DNA from: Tretioscincus oriximinensis
Taxonomy: Eukaryota > Chordata > Lepidosauria > Squamata > Gymnophthalmidae
Assembly (NCBI GenBank): GCA_022410635.1
Contig: JAJVDF010000194.1
Span: 1,699,704 to 1,763,703, forward strand
Length of the DNA: 64,000 nucleotides
Reading direction: 5' to 3'
Under the pieces are notes generated by a model, which worked only from the letters and a program-made list of their open reading frames with translations, was not told the origin of the DNA and did no database searches. Positions 22,426 through 33,793 of the stretch are shown in pieces. A program made the translations under genes and the position numbers. Numbering within the stretch: position 1 is the stretch's first letter; each line of letters opens with the position of its first letter.

Positions 22426-25199
22426 AAAATGGAGGGAGGAGGGGATAAAAAAGGCAAAATCCTCTTGCCTTGAGACATCGATAGTGAGCAGAAACCTACA
22501 TTCTGCTGTTATATCATATAAGATAGCGAAATCTATATGGCTTACAAAAGTCCAGCCCAATAACCTATAACAATAAAAAGAACTCCAAAATTTAAAAAGG
22601 GACATTTCACATAATCCTAAGGAGTGGTTTCCCTGGTCCTCCCACCTCAATAAGGTGCACATGAAATAAAGAAGAACACATACTTGTCAAACAGATTGTG
22701 GTTGAACCCATAAAGCATTTTTTGGCTCGTACCTAAAAATGTAACATCTTAAGTAGTGGATTGAGAACCTGTTTGCAAATGTGTCAATGTACTCAAGAGG
22801 TAGCTATGCCCAGGAAATGTCATTTCACCCAAGATATGCTGCATGAAATTTCCATAATGGGAAGGGCTCATTCAAGATCAGTGTCAAAGTCACATATGAG
22901 CCCATAAGAAACAAGCAGAAATGCCTATGGCTGGGTCATCAATCTACTGTCAAGGAACTTTGTTGCTTGGCATGCTAGACAAAATGTAATAAAATCTACC
23001 TTACATCAAGCTGTATCTCTGTAGCTGCCAGTTTCTTATAAGCACAAATGTAGCCCTAGGAAAGTTTGAACATATTGGGAGAGACCGTATAAAACAAACT
23101 AGAGGCAGCTTGAAATAACAGGTATGTTATGGAGGAAAAAACAAAACAAAATGAAGACTAGGACAAATATGCTGCATGGCTAAATACCAAATAGAAAGAA
23201 CTGTTTCATTTACTACATTCAGTTTCCCAAACAAAATATTTAGGGTTTAGTATCACAGTGCTACCAACTGTATTGGAGTGAAACACCAAAGGAAGTTTTT
23301 CTTTAGACTTCTGGGCCTGTATTTTAATGTACAGTAGAGAAAATTATGACCTGGGATAATAGAATTTTTTATGCCATCTCCATTTACCAATATAGGGTTA
23401 ACTCATCAAGAAGTAAGATGTTGCTATTTCGTTTTCAGCAACTGTAGGGACCTAGTGGAAATTGTGCTGGCCCTTTTGTTGATATAATTGCCAGTGGAAG
23501 GCACATAACCGGAGAAGATATTGTTAGTGGGTACTGACTATAAGACCCACATTTGCTAATACTGTATGTGTCATATTACAGAACAATAGTTGATCATTTT
23601 AATTTGTGCACATGGAAAATATGATTAAGAATTTGAAACAGTTTGTAAAGCAAAATGCAGACTTTTTTAGTTTTGAAACTCACATTTTCAGATTATGTCT
23701 TAAGCCATTTTAGTTGTGGTGGGATCCTTCACCCTATTCTAGAGCTTCAATTCTTATATTTCATATATTTTTTCATATTAACTATATGGAGCTTGGGTCT
23801 TCCAACATCTGGAAGTAACCAGTTCTTCTCTGGATGAAACCACATTTTCTTATAACATAGCAACATTATGCATCACAGCAATCTCATCTGTACAAATATG
23901 AGCAACTGATCTACTACTTTTATACTGCAATAAAATTCGATGTTAGCATTTATGTATATTTACAAAATTTCAGAAATATTAAAGTCAAACTAGTAGTATA
24001 ACAAAGTGCAGAATTAGCCTTTGTACTGAAGTTTGATATGATTGGCGTCGGTACTATACATCTTGCACTGTATATGTGCCCGTATTTGTTCATTCATGTG
24101 TTTTTAAGATTTCTTATTTTCTTCTTTCTTTTTGGGCTTCTTCAGTCTCATTAGATGAACATGAGAAAAAAGAATAATATTAAATAAAATTGTCCTGTGA
24201 TTAGATCTGAAGTCTTAAGGTTGATGTAAAAATGAATTGTGTTTACATTTGAATTAATCCAACGTAAATCCTTATGAGAGCAATATGAATACAATATAGC
24301 ACAAGGGGGAACACTAGAGAGAGAAAGCTTTGGGGGACTGTATTTTCTTCTTTCTGACAGCTTTTAATTAACGTAAGGAAAAGTAAAGATACTGTCAAAT
24401 CAACTGCATCCTCTGGCGGCTAGGTGAACACCTCCAAGTAGTCATGTGGCATTAGTACTGAAATGTTTTGCAGTTTTTTCAGGACGTTTCTAAGGAAATA
24501 TTTCATGCCTTGTAATCCATACAAAATCACAGCTTGTTTTTACTTTGTTTTCTTAAGAAGGAGGAAAATGAAGGTCATTTGAAACTGCAAGTTTAGGTTT
24601 TTGTCAGTGCTAATAATTTGGAATTCAGTCATTAGCCAGAAATGGCATTAGGCAGACTTCTACATCCAGTAACATTTCTGTACCACAGTCAAATAAATGG
24701 ACAGTGAGAGCAATTTTCCTCCTTCAAAAACATCAGCAAAGTCCCTATGCACATAGGTTCAACATGGACCTGAACTGTCACTCACAAAGAGTATGTGTAA
24801 ATAAATAGCTGATGCTTCTTTTCTATTGAAATATACTTGGCATTTATTGGAGGCAAACTGGATTTTTTTAAAAAAAAAACTCCATATTACTTGAGTATCA
24901 TGACTTTTTATNACCAATCAAAACCTAGAAGTTCTGAGTAATGGAGCTTTGAGCCTCTAACAGTTCTTGATAGTAGCACATGCGCATTTTTAAGAATATA
25001 ACCAGATGTATAGCTGTCCCTTCAAGATTTTCAGATCTTTTAAATGTGTCAGATGCAACAGGACCAGTTAATTATATTATAGATAGATTTGGCGACTACT
25101 CCATTTCCTAAGATCACATTTGACAAATAGTTCCTATATTTGATTTAACTTATGCCTTTTGCAAGCTCATTTACAGGGAGCAAAGATAAATGAAGGTTT
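22426..25199. other. no recognised feature
   Basis: 2.8 kb, AT-rich, only short open frames. I see nothing to annotate. Confidence 0.4.
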
Positions 25200-25320
25200 T
25201 ACCTTTCTGTTCTGATTGAGATGACCAGAAGAAGTTGGTGGGCACTATGTAAGATAGGATGCTGGACAAAATGCATTGTCATATGTTCCAGCAAGATTCC
25301 CCTTACATTCTTACGTTTCT
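25200..25320 (+). mobile_element. CR1/L3-like LINE 3' end
   Basis: 'gatgaccagaagaagttggt', 'aggatgctggacaaaatgc' and 'gttccagcaagattcccctt', then 'ttcttacgtttct', resemble a CR1/L3-type 3' UTR (relatives: 'gatgctggactagatggg...ccagcagggctcttcttatg'). Diverged; ends approximate. Confidence 0.55.
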
Positions 25321-25484
25321 AGGTTGGCTATTTGATGTCTGATAGGAAGTGACCACTTTTATGTGCCACTAAGTGATTTTTTTATTTATATTTATTTCAC
25401 ATTTGTATACAGTAAAACCCCGGTTATCCGAACTAAAGGGGGCGGCCCCATTTCAGATAACCAATTTTTTTGGATAATCCATGA

Positions 25485-25592
25485 CATCGATCGGGCGACA
25501 GCAGACGACGGATTTAAAGCATTAAATAAATTAAGAAATTGTTCTTACCTGTAATGGTTTAAATCCGTCGTCTGCTGTTGCCCGATCGATGT
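25485..25592. repeat. inverted-repeat hairpin inside the pogo-type element
   Basis: Arms at about 25485-25519 and 25557-25592 are complementary (catcgatcgggcgacagcag ... with TTTAAATCCGTCGTCTGCTG on the other side) and enclose a 37-nt AT-rich loop. Near-perfect pairing suggests a recent origin or conversion between arms. Confidence 0.85.
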
Positions 25593-25635
25593 CAGTTTCG
25601 CTATCGCCCTTCTTCCGGCGCCGCGAGCCGCGCTG

Positions 25636-25845
25636 GAAGGAGAAGCCTTTTTCTATCGATCGGGTGATAGCAGACGACGNCCGATCGATGGAAAAAGCCA
25701 TGCNGGAAGGAGAAGCCTTTTTCCATCGATCGGCCGACAGCAGACGACGCCCGATCGATGGAAAAAGCCACGCCAGAAGGAGAAGCCTTTTTCCATCAAT
25801 CGGCCAACAGCAGACGATGCCCGATCGATGGAAAAAGGCTTCTCC
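25636..25845. repeat. three 70-bp tandem units inside the pogo-type element
   Basis: GAAGGAGAAGCCTTTTTC starts at 25636, 25706 and 25776, a constant 70-bp period. Each unit then has an (A)TCGATCGG-type stretch, CAGCAGACGACG, CCGATCGATGGAAAAAGCC and a variable joint. Within each unit AGGCTTTTTCCATCGATCGG is inverted-repeated, so units are themselves palindromic. Beyond 25845 the array reverses, mirroring 25560-25650. Confidence 0.88.
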
Positions 25846-26142
25846 TTCTGGCACGGCTCGCGGCGCCGGAAGAAGGGCGATAGCGAAACTGACATCAATC
25901 GGGCGACAGCAGACGACGGGTCGTTTGCTGTCACCCAATCGATGGAAAAAGGCTTCTCCTTCCGGCGCGGCTCGCCGGAAGGAGAAGCCTTTTTCCACCT
26001 ATGCAGTAATGGCGCCACATGGCGCCCTTACTACGTAGGTGGAAAAAGGTTGTTATACTGTAGATACAGTACAGTAACAACTTCGGTTAAGCCGGGTTTC
26101 GGTTAAGCAAAGTCCGGATAACCGGGGTTTTACTGTACTGCA

Positions 26143-26252
26143 CTATAAATGAAGATCTCAGGGCAGTTAACAAATAAAAACAGAATTAACAATTAAAAAA
26201 ATCTGAAAGTAGGGAAGGGAGAGCTGTTTTTACTCACATGCCAGGTTAACAA
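26143..26252 (-). mobile_element. L2 LINE 3' fragment, antisense
   Basis: The + strand 'gatctcagggcagttaac', 'cagaattaacaatt' and 'gtagggaagggagagctg' match the antisense L2 copies at 46215-46360 and 49750-50300. It abuts the right end of the pogo-type element. Confidence 0.65.
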
Positions 26253-26384
26253 GCACCAAAATTATCTTTTGGGTGAATACTTCACTTCATTGAACTATTT
26301 TCCAAAGAACGTAGTTTATAGTTATGGAGCATGGCTTAAGGACACTTTTATAAATCAAGAGTGTTTATATGCACTTGTGTCTGT

Positions 26385-26549
26385 GGCTGTATTCGCATCA
26401 CACCTTTAAAAACAGAATGAAAATCACAATAGGAAGTTCCAAATTGAAACCGAAGCGAGGGCTTTGGGCTGTATTCTCATTACACCTTTAAAAACGGTCT
26501 GAAAATTGCAATAGGAAGTTACAAATTGGAACCAAAGTGAGGGCTTTTG
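26385..26549. repeat. 82-bp tandem duplication within an unclassified repeat
   Basis: Two units, 26385-26466 and 26467-26549, share GGCTGTATTC, CACCTTTAAAAAC, GAAAAT(C/T)(A/G)CAATAGGAAGTT and GTGAGGGCTTT-like blocks in the same order. The sequence downstream of unit 2 continues to match 8866-8985, so the duplication arose inside a longer interspersed repeat. Confidence 0.8.
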
Positions 26550-28204
26550 ATGCAGCCATTTTGAACTCAGCATTGAATCGAGGCTTAAGAAAAAGAAAAA
26601 TAGAATTCTTAATCCTCTTCAATAGACTGAACTTACATGACTTGAGCATTAAATAGGAAAAGAAAAAGAAAGCTTACTGACCAGAAAACAAGTTTGCAAG
26701 TTAATTATTCAAAGTGAGTCAAATTTTGTTATTCATACAACCTGGCACATGACCTCTTGAACAGTGGGATGGTTCCCTCTAGGTGTCTTGCAAGAAACAG
26801 TTTGTCACATTGAATGTGCTTTCTCCTTTCATACAGTTAAAAAAGTGGTAGAAGGACCCAGCTCCAGATGAAAACCCAATGAAAGTTGCACAAGAAGGAA
26901 TAAACTTAACCAAGTATGAAATAAAAAAGCACCCTTGTTTGTTAAGTGAGAATATTGAACAGGAATATGCCTCTTGGCAGCTGACATGGTCCATTTAATC
27001 ACTAGTGGAATGCTTTCCAAATCTATTCCACACACCAAAATGGACATCTCTCCCCCCCCCTGCACCTTCTCTCCCCCTGTTGTCTATAGGGAGAAAAATA
27101 AACAACATGAACATTCCTACTCAGTCATAAGCCTCTCAGAAATCAAGCAGGCATGCATTGAAACCTCAGACTTCCAAATCTACCAATAAGTAAAGTAATT
27201 TCAGAGACAATTCTTTACACAACAAACATAGCAAAAACTCACTTTGGATAAATAGCTTTATTTCTCTGTTGGGGAAAGGGAATGTTTTCCTTTGTTCTCA
27301 TTAAACATATTACCATCATATACAGAATACTGGCAAAAATTGAAAATTTGCAAAAGCAAATAAAATTATCTGAGCTGTACTTTAAAGCAAGTGTGGTAAT
27401 TTCATAGTTTGTCCTAGGTGAATTTTCAGTATAAACCACACATTGCCATATCAAAATTCCTTCTCTGATACCTTTAGGAAAAGAAAATAAATCCTTCAGA
27501 GTGAGTAACTTGGGACATAAACTAAGCCCTGTGGAATTTAAATTTCTTGTTATTTATATTCTGCTATATTTATACCAGGAATAGGTGATTTAAACATAAA
27601 AAACATAAAAGGAATACAAACATTATGTGCAGGCCAGGAATGTTCAAGCACTAAAGATTTTTCACAAAGGTGTGTCCCCAGGAGCAGAGAATGACTGTGG
27701 AAAGCTTAAACAAGGTCCAGTCTGGCCTTATTATACTCTTATCTAGTTATCTCTCAGTTTGATTGTGCATTCATACCTATAGCTAGCTGGGTGACCAGAA
27801 GGTTAGGTAAGCCACTTTGAGTCCCTCTGGGTTGAGAAAGGTGAGATATAAAAACTACTAATTATTTGGTCCATTCACCAAGTATAAATTTGGTTCATTT
27901 TTCCTCTGTACTTTCTTTATGTACTTCATTTCCTGTATGGAACAACTCTTAGTTTCACTGAGCTGTGCAAACTCCTCTACCATATGACCAAAGTTCACAA
28001 AGAGGTCTTAAAAATACCTGTATATTAAAAATTTAATTATAATTACCATTGTTTCTTTAAGTCCCTCTTTTATTCTGAAAAATCCGTTTTCAAAATGAAT
28101 ATTTGATACAAGGTTTAATGAAATAAAACTACGTAGCTGAAATGACTCAAGGCACCTACCTCTCCATACGTTATCCTCTGTCTACATTAGAATGACTTTC
28201 ATGA
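26550..28204. other. no gene; one weak L2-like 3' end
   Basis: Mostly unassignable. At about 27785-27865 the + strand reads 'gccactttgagtccctctgg' followed by 'gagatataaaaactac', similar to an L2/MIR-type 3' end, too short to place firmly. Confidence 0.4.
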
Positions 28205-28335
28205 CACACTTCTTGTTTATGGGTGAGGAAACTGCTTCCACTGTCCACTTTCAGTATTGTTTTTAGTAACATCTATTTTGTACTTTGTTGCTATTGCCTG
28301 CCCTAAGACCTTCAGGCACAAGAAGAGATAGAAGT
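28205..28335 (+). mobile_element. L2 LINE 3' end, short
   Basis: 'actttcagtattgtttttag', 'ttttgtactttgttgct' and 'cctaagaccttcaggcac' match the L2 ends at 42770-42845 and 61265-61360. Only the 3' UTR remains. Confidence 0.7.
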
Positions 28336-28360
28336 ACATATACATAGATACTGTACATAC

Positions 28361-28721
28361 CAGTGGCAGCTGGCCACGGTGTTCGTGGGGTTCGACGAAC
28401 ACTCAGAGATTAAAATCAATTATAAAATCTCCCTTCATAGAGGAGCTGCCAACAAATCAAGAAGCTCCAGGCAGCTTTTTTAATTTGCAAAAGAGGTTGC
28501 CAATCCCTGAACTAATGGGAGGGCTGCCTAGGAAGGGCTACAGTCTCTCTCTCAGTTTCCGTAGAGGTGCCATTTTATATTGGCATTCAACTTGCAGACT
28601 AAGAGAGAGACCGGTAAGTGCCTGAATGTGTCTCCTTCCAGCCGCTTTCTTAACTTTGCTGTGGTTGGAAGAACCTGTGCCCCCCCCCCCCCTCAGCCCT
28701 AAACTGCACCAGCCGCTCCTG
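28361..28721. mobile_element. non-autonomous hAT element with 8-bp duplication
   Basis: A 361-bp element starting CAGTGGCAGCTGG and ending CCAGCCGCTCCTG, short imperfect inverted ends of the 'CAGnGGCGGCTGG' hAT type. The flanks are a perfect 8-bp direct repeat GTACATAC (28353-28360 and 28722-28729). The interior has a poly(C) run near 28680-28692 and no transposase frame. It inserted just downstream of an L2 remnant. hAT membership rests on duplication length and end sequence. Confidence 0.82.
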
Positions 28722-28729
28722 GTACATAC

Positions 28730-29149
28730 CATACATACATAACATATATGCATATGTACCTCTTATCCTTCACTTATTTTCCTTCATTTCTGATCACTTG
28801 TGTAGTAAAAACCTCCTTTAATCAAGTGTTGACAAGGTATTGCTGCTATTATATTGTTGATTGCTCTGACACAATTGGAGTGACAAAAAAGGTTATATTT
28901 TCAACCGTCCATCTGTGCTATACTGCCCAATTTGTGTTTCTGGAGATCAGAATACAACTCTTAGGGACTTACTGCTAGAAAATTCCTGGAGAGCAGAGCA
29001 GTGTTTGTTGCTAGGAATTTTGTCAATAAATTTCTATTGGAACAGATTTTTCTCTACACTGTAGGGATGGAATATGTTGGGGATTGAGTGCAATTAGGGA
29101 CAATTCACATTGTGAATTGAACAAAATCTAAAAGGTGAAAAAAATATGG
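28730..29149. other. no recognised feature
   Basis: About 400 bp with no recognised repeat or gene. Confidence 0.4.
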
Positions 29150-29544
29150 GAACCAAATTCCTATGAGGAANGGTTAAAGGATCTAGGGATGTTTAAGAGA
29201 GGAGACTTGATAGCTGTCTACAAATATCTGAAGGGTTGTCACAGAGCAGAGGGATCAGCATTGTTCTCATTAGCACATGGAAGGACTAGGAACAGTGGAA
29301 TGAAACTGTGAGTAGATTTAGATTAGATATCAGAAAAACCTTTCTAACAGTAAGGATGATAAACCAGTGGAACAGTTTGCCACAGGAGGTGGTGAGTTCA
29401 CCTTCACTGGAAGTCTTCAAACAGAGGCTGGACAGTCATCTTTCTAGGATGGTTTAGTGAATCCTGCATTGAGCAGGGGGTTGGACCCAATGACCCTGGA
29501 GGTGCTTTCCAACTCCATAATTCTATGATTCTTTGACTCTATGA
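29150..29544 (+). mobile_element. CR1 LINE, 3' end, sense
   Basis: The sense strand carries the end of CR1 ORF2: 'ggttaaaggatctagggatg' (RLKDLGM), 'acttgatagctgtctacaaa' and WNSLPQEVVSSPSLEVFKQ-like coding. The UTR follows ('gcattgagcagggggttgg'), ending in 'attctatgattctttgactc'. It aligns with the complement of 12115-12530. One N and a deletion break the frame. Confidence 0.9.
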
Positions 29545-30704
29545 AATTCAAAAGTGGAATCACACTTTTGTCTGATAACACTTTTGACCAGTGTAATCAC
29601 AATTGTGACTGCTTGCATCATCTTCAAGCAGTCTGCCTCTTTCTTAATCTATACCTACAGCATAACAGGTAATGGTATACCAAAAGGCAGTCCACATCAA
29701 GTCCATGGCAGCTGGAACAGCATTAATTGATGTGTGAATTCACCATTCTTCATCATTTCTGTTAGTCCAAACAGGTCAAAACTTCCCCACTGTTTTGGCA
29801 TGACTGGACAAAGGAATTGTCCAAAATTAATAGATTTGAACTTCCAGTCCAGTCTTCTGCATACCTTGAGGCCTAAAACTCTTTTTATATAGGGCATTAT
29901 CTTGTGCCTATGGCCCTGTGAACTAGCAGAAGTCTAACCATCTAAGGATACTTTATCTACTTCATACATATCTATGTCGATTAAGTGAGTTCATGAACAC
30001 CTTTCACGTATCTGACTTACATGGCCCAGTTGGCTCCAGGAAGTAGTTCTTGACAGCAGAATAATGAACTAGCTGCTGCTGNAATGGTGTAATTCATGCT
30101 AGCTTTGGTTATGATAGATTACAGCAGGCTTTCACCAGCAAGAATCTTGGAGACCAACCATGTGGTTAATGGCTGACCCAATAAGCTAGAAAAAGGGAGG
30201 GGGGAATGAAGAGGCTTGGACACAAGCATCATGTGGAAGAAAAAGAGCTTGAGTTTAATTTTGCAGCAGTTTAAGTACCCCAGCAAAAGGGGGCATGGAG
30301 AAAATGATATCAAGGTAACAGCTAGGACAGTGATTGGAGGAAGGTGGAGCCAGGCAGGTCAGATGATCCAGAAATCTCCCATGCTCCTCTGGTCCATGAG
30401 TTCCTGTCTCAAGGAGGAAGTGAAGCTGCAGTTCTTTACCATGTGCTATTGGAAATTTCCATGTGCTCTTCTCCAATTCTTTGGCACACCCTGGGGCTCA
30501 AATAGCAAAGGATTAATTACCATGGAAACAAAGTGGTTGGATAATGATTTTAGCTGGATTACCATGGAGACAAAGTGACTAAGCAGGAATGAAAAGATAA
30601 GCAGGGTACTTTAAAACAGAGGCCTGAGAATATTTTGCAGCAACAAGCAGAGAAAATATTCAGGGAAAGGAACCCAAGGAATAATGGCTAATAATTACTA
30701 CAGA
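29545..30704. other. no gene; short duplicated segment
   Basis: No gene seen. The motif ATTACCATGG(A)AACAAAGTG occurs twice near 30516-30580 with about 44-bp spacing, a small local duplication. Confidence 0.4.
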
Positions 30705-30845
30705 TATCAAAGGTATAAATAGATACTAGGATGGAGCAACAGGCAGGTGAGGACTTTGCCTTCTTCCAGACTGTCGAGGTGCAATTTGTGGGCTGCTGTG
30801 TGAGACAGAGAATGGAACTAAATGGGCTTAGATCTTATGTATTGA
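30705..30845 (+). mobile_element. CR1 LINE 3' UTR fragment
   Basis: 'aggatggagcaacaggcagg' and 'gtgtgagacagagaatgg' resemble the CR1 UTR at 1725-1900 and the complement of 54880-55060. An old, short fragment. Confidence 0.65.
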
Positions 30846-31266
30846 GGGAAAGGTACCAAAATTGAGCCCTATTTTGTTTCCATGGTAGATTTTCTCAAGA
30901 TAGTCTACAATTGAACTCTTCCATATTCAGGACTACAAAAGATATGAGAAAACATGCCCCAACATTCAGAACACAGTGGAGGAAAGCTTTCTAGTGGTCC
31001 TCAAGAAGTTGCCACTAATCGTAGAAAAAGGCCCTGCCAGAAAAGCCAAGACCTGGAATTTTGGTTCTGGGCCCTTTAAGTCTGGGTCCATCCTTCAAAG
31101 CTAGGTTGGCATTTGAAGCTGGCAGCCAGGACATAAATGCAGCTGGCCACTAATTATGCTAGGATTAGTATAACCTATTGTGGATTGTCTTATTTCCAGT
31201 GAGTCAGCATGATACTGGATAGCTTACACTGTTCAGAAATGTCCTTAAAACTCCAGCTAAGTTTAC
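30846..31266. other. no gene; L1 target flank
   Basis: No gene or repeat recognised. This is the left flank of the L1 insertion whose duplicated target starts at 31267. Confidence 0.5.
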
Positions 31267-31283
31267 AGAGTTACAGTGAGAAT

Positions 31284-32755
31284 ATGAGTAACTATAATAT
31301 AGTTTGGCATAAAGTCTTAAGACTCATGAAAAAATGGAAAAATAAATACCAAACGAGATTGGATAAAATAAGATCATTAAAAATGTTTATAATGCCACAA
31401 CTGTTGTATTTATTTCAGACATTACTAGAACCACTAGCACAAACAACCTTAGTAAAAAGCCAAAGAAAAATACTAGACTGGATAAACCAAAATAAAAAAC
31501 ATAGGTTAAAAAACACCTGGTTGACGGCAAGTGAACTAGAAGGAGGATGGGGAATCNCTGACCTGCATAAAATACACGATTCCTTTTTTTGAAAAAATTG
31601 ATGGAAATCCAATCTAAACAAAAGAAATGGGTAAAAATATGCAAATTGATAAATAAAATTAATAATCAAAAAATATTATTTAAAACTTACCTAAGAAGAG
31701 AAGAACAATATTGGCAGGAACCATTTAAGGCAATGATGAAAATTTGGAAAAAAAGAAAAAAGGAATTAATGGAAAGTGTAAATAGTAAATNCCAAACCAT
31801 TTGGAGTATTAATATTACCAACAANCNGAACCTAAACACGGCATTAATAAATTTATATCAAAATGGTATTCAAATGATTTATCAACTATTTAACAACTCA
31901 AATAATCCAATTCCACAACACGAACTGGTAAACTATATAGGAAGGAACCACTGGCTGCAAACAATGGCAATAAGTACATATATAAATAAACCACATATAA
32001 AACAAATAATTAAGGATCCNGACAACTNCTTAGANAATATAATTAAAATGATAATTCAGGATGAAAAGAAAATAATATCGGAAATATACACAAGAATCAA
32101 TAAGAGAAAAGAAGAAATAATAAATGAAATCAAGAGTAGATGGCAGCAAAGTTTACAAGTGAACCTAGAAGAAATTAAAAGGGCATTTTATAACATAAAC
32201 CAAGAGAAAATGAATAAATTAAAGGAAACAAAACTAAAATTAATACATAAATGGTATAAGACGCCAAAACAACTACATTATATAATTCCGACTTTAAGTA
32301 ATTATTGCTGGCAGGGTTGCCAGATTCCGGCGGACCACTACCATATAATTTGGAGCTGTAGGGCTTCACAGGAATATTGGGGGAAAATACAGAAAGAAAT
32401 AAACAAAATTATAGATGAAAACATTGTCCTAACTGATAAAATGGTTATACTATTGGGTAATTTGGAACATATTAGAAATATTCACATAAGAGGAATGGTA
32501 AAATCCTTAATATCATGTGCTTAAATGGTGTTAGTGAGGGGTTGGAGGGACGCATCTTATAGGGAGTTGTGGAGATGGAGAGAATATTTAATTGAAAAAA
32601 TGAGTGTTGAAATCAACTCAGTTAAAGTGAACTCTTCATATGATATACAAAAAATTATAGAAATTAAGAATAACTGGCTCAGGATAAAAGAATATCTAAT
32701 ACAAAATTCGTCTAGCCCATCCACTATCTATAAAATTAATTTGATATATTCCCTA
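31284..32755 (+). pseudogene. L1 ORF2 C-terminal region, two breaks
   Basis: The first part (to 31592) has MFIMPQLLYLFQTL, KILDWINQNKKHR and GGWGI.DLHKIHDSF, the L1 block just after the RT. A one-base shift in the T run near 31583-31590 moves reading to the next frame, which stays open for 312 codons (31589-32524). That stretch ends with HKWYKTPKQLHYI and a zinc knuckle CWQGC...DHYHIIWSC (C-x3-C-x7-H-x4-C), the L1 C-terminal cysteine motif. A single TAA at 32522-32524 interrupts the frame, which continues as VLVRGWRDASYRELWRWREYLIE. The RT catalytic core lies upstream of the truncation. Confidence 0.88.
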
Positions 32756-32927
32756 TGAATATACGCTACAACGATAACATGCAAAGGAGGAGGGAGGGAA
32801 GAGGGAGGGTAGGGAAGGGTATATTTGTCAGTACGGTTAAATGATTGGAAATGTAGTAATATGTAAATAAGTAAGCTATTGATGAAACTGTACAGATTAT
32901 AACTAATAAATATATAATTAAAAAAAA
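31284..32927 (+). mobile_element. 5'-truncated L1 LINE with 17-bp target duplication
   Basis: The insertion is bounded by an exact 17-bp direct repeat AGAGTTACAGTGAGAAT at 31267-31283 and 32928-32944, the signature of L1 target-primed insertion. It ends in an A-rich tail ('taatta' then eight A) directly before the right repeat. It contains the C-terminal part of ORF2 and a GA/GT-rich 3' UTR (32785-32830). 5' truncation is usual for L1. The perfect repeat and long reading frame point to a fairly recent insertion. A related antisense copy lies at 43790-44840. Confidence 0.93.
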
Positions 32928-32944
32928 AGAGTTACAGTGAGAAT

Positions 32945-33472
32945 CCATAGGGTGCAAATTAAGGTGCAAATGAAGCAATCAAATTTCTGCAATATTATAC
33001 AAACCATGTGTTTACTAAGCTTTGTGTAATAGAACTAGGCATAGCTAGCAAAGTGTATTTGTTTACACTTTGTAACTCTTGTACTAGGTAAATATATGGA
33101 ACATTTGATTGTCCTCAGACTGATTACAAGCTCTATCCCATGAGAATTAAACTGTGATCTTCTGATTTGCAAGCAATTGCTCTACTACCGATCTATATGT
33201 ATTTCTATTGAAGATAAAACATATTGCTATGCTTGAGAAAATCCCAACTAGTACGTTTATGTAGGTTGGTTGAAACCTGAAGAAGACACTGTATTTTAAG
33301 ACTGTATTCTACAACACTACAGGAGTTAACTGTGAGCCCTTTCTCCACTTTTCTTTGTAGACTAGAAAAGGATTGAGACAAAAGTCAAAAGTATTTAAAA
33401 TCTCAGTGCACACTGTGGCAGATATCACATAACACACTATTTTTCATAAGAAAGCTTCTGTGTGAGTACANG
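32945..33472. other. no recognised feature
   Basis: Short flank between the L1 and the hAT element; no gene seen. Confidence 0.45.
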
Positions 33473-33480
33473 CTTTAGAC

Positions 33481-33785
33481 CAGGGGTCCTCAAATGTTTT
33501 AAACAGGGCCAGTTCACTGCCCCTCAGACCATTGGAGGGTCGGACTATAGTTTTAAAAAAACTATGAACACTGCACATATCTTATCTGAATCCCATGTTC
33601 CTCTCCTAGACACAGCTGAAGAGGCTGGAGCCAGGAAGGGAGGAGGAAAAGGGGGAAGAGAGGTGGAAAGAGAGAGGGAGCTCAGGAAAGAAAGGAGAGA
33701 GGGAAGCGGCCAGTGCTGTTGCAGGCTGGATAAAAGTCCTCGGTGGGCCGCATATGGCCCCCGTGTTGTAGTTTGAGGACCCCTG
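33481..33785. mobile_element. non-autonomous hAT (Charlie-like) element with 8-bp duplication
   Basis: A 305-bp element with inverted ends CAGGGGTCCTCAAA and TTTGAGGACCCCTG. It is flanked by a perfect 8-bp direct repeat CTTTAGAC (33473-33480 and 33786-33793), which fits the hAT target pattern nTnnnnAn. The interior includes 'gggccgcatatggcccccg' near the right end and a purine-rich stretch (about 33625-33715). Such 'caggggtcctcaaa' elements are common in amniotes. No transposase remains. Confidence 0.92.
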
Positions 33786-33793
33786 CTTTAGAC

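Larger units (their letters stand above)
25410..26135. mobile_element. non-autonomous pogo/Tigger-type DNA transposon
   Basis: A 726-bp element with termini CAGTAAAACCCCGGTTATCCG and the complement CGGATAACCGGGGTTTTACTG, flanked by TA on both sides (25408-25409, 26136-26137). This is the end structure of pogo/Tigger (Tc1/mariner superfamily). It carries no transposase. The interior is far more GC- and CpG-rich than the window and is made of inverted and tandem blocks (70-bp units at 25636-25845, hairpin at 25485-25592). Open frames through it repeat EGEAFFH-like motifs on both strands and are repeat shadows. Confidence 0.88.

Noticed and set aside
25531..26106. Overlapping long frames on both strands with repeated EGEAFFH-like motifs
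   Set aside because: Shadows of the palindromic 70-bp units in a DNA transposon; the same motif appears on both strands and in several frames.
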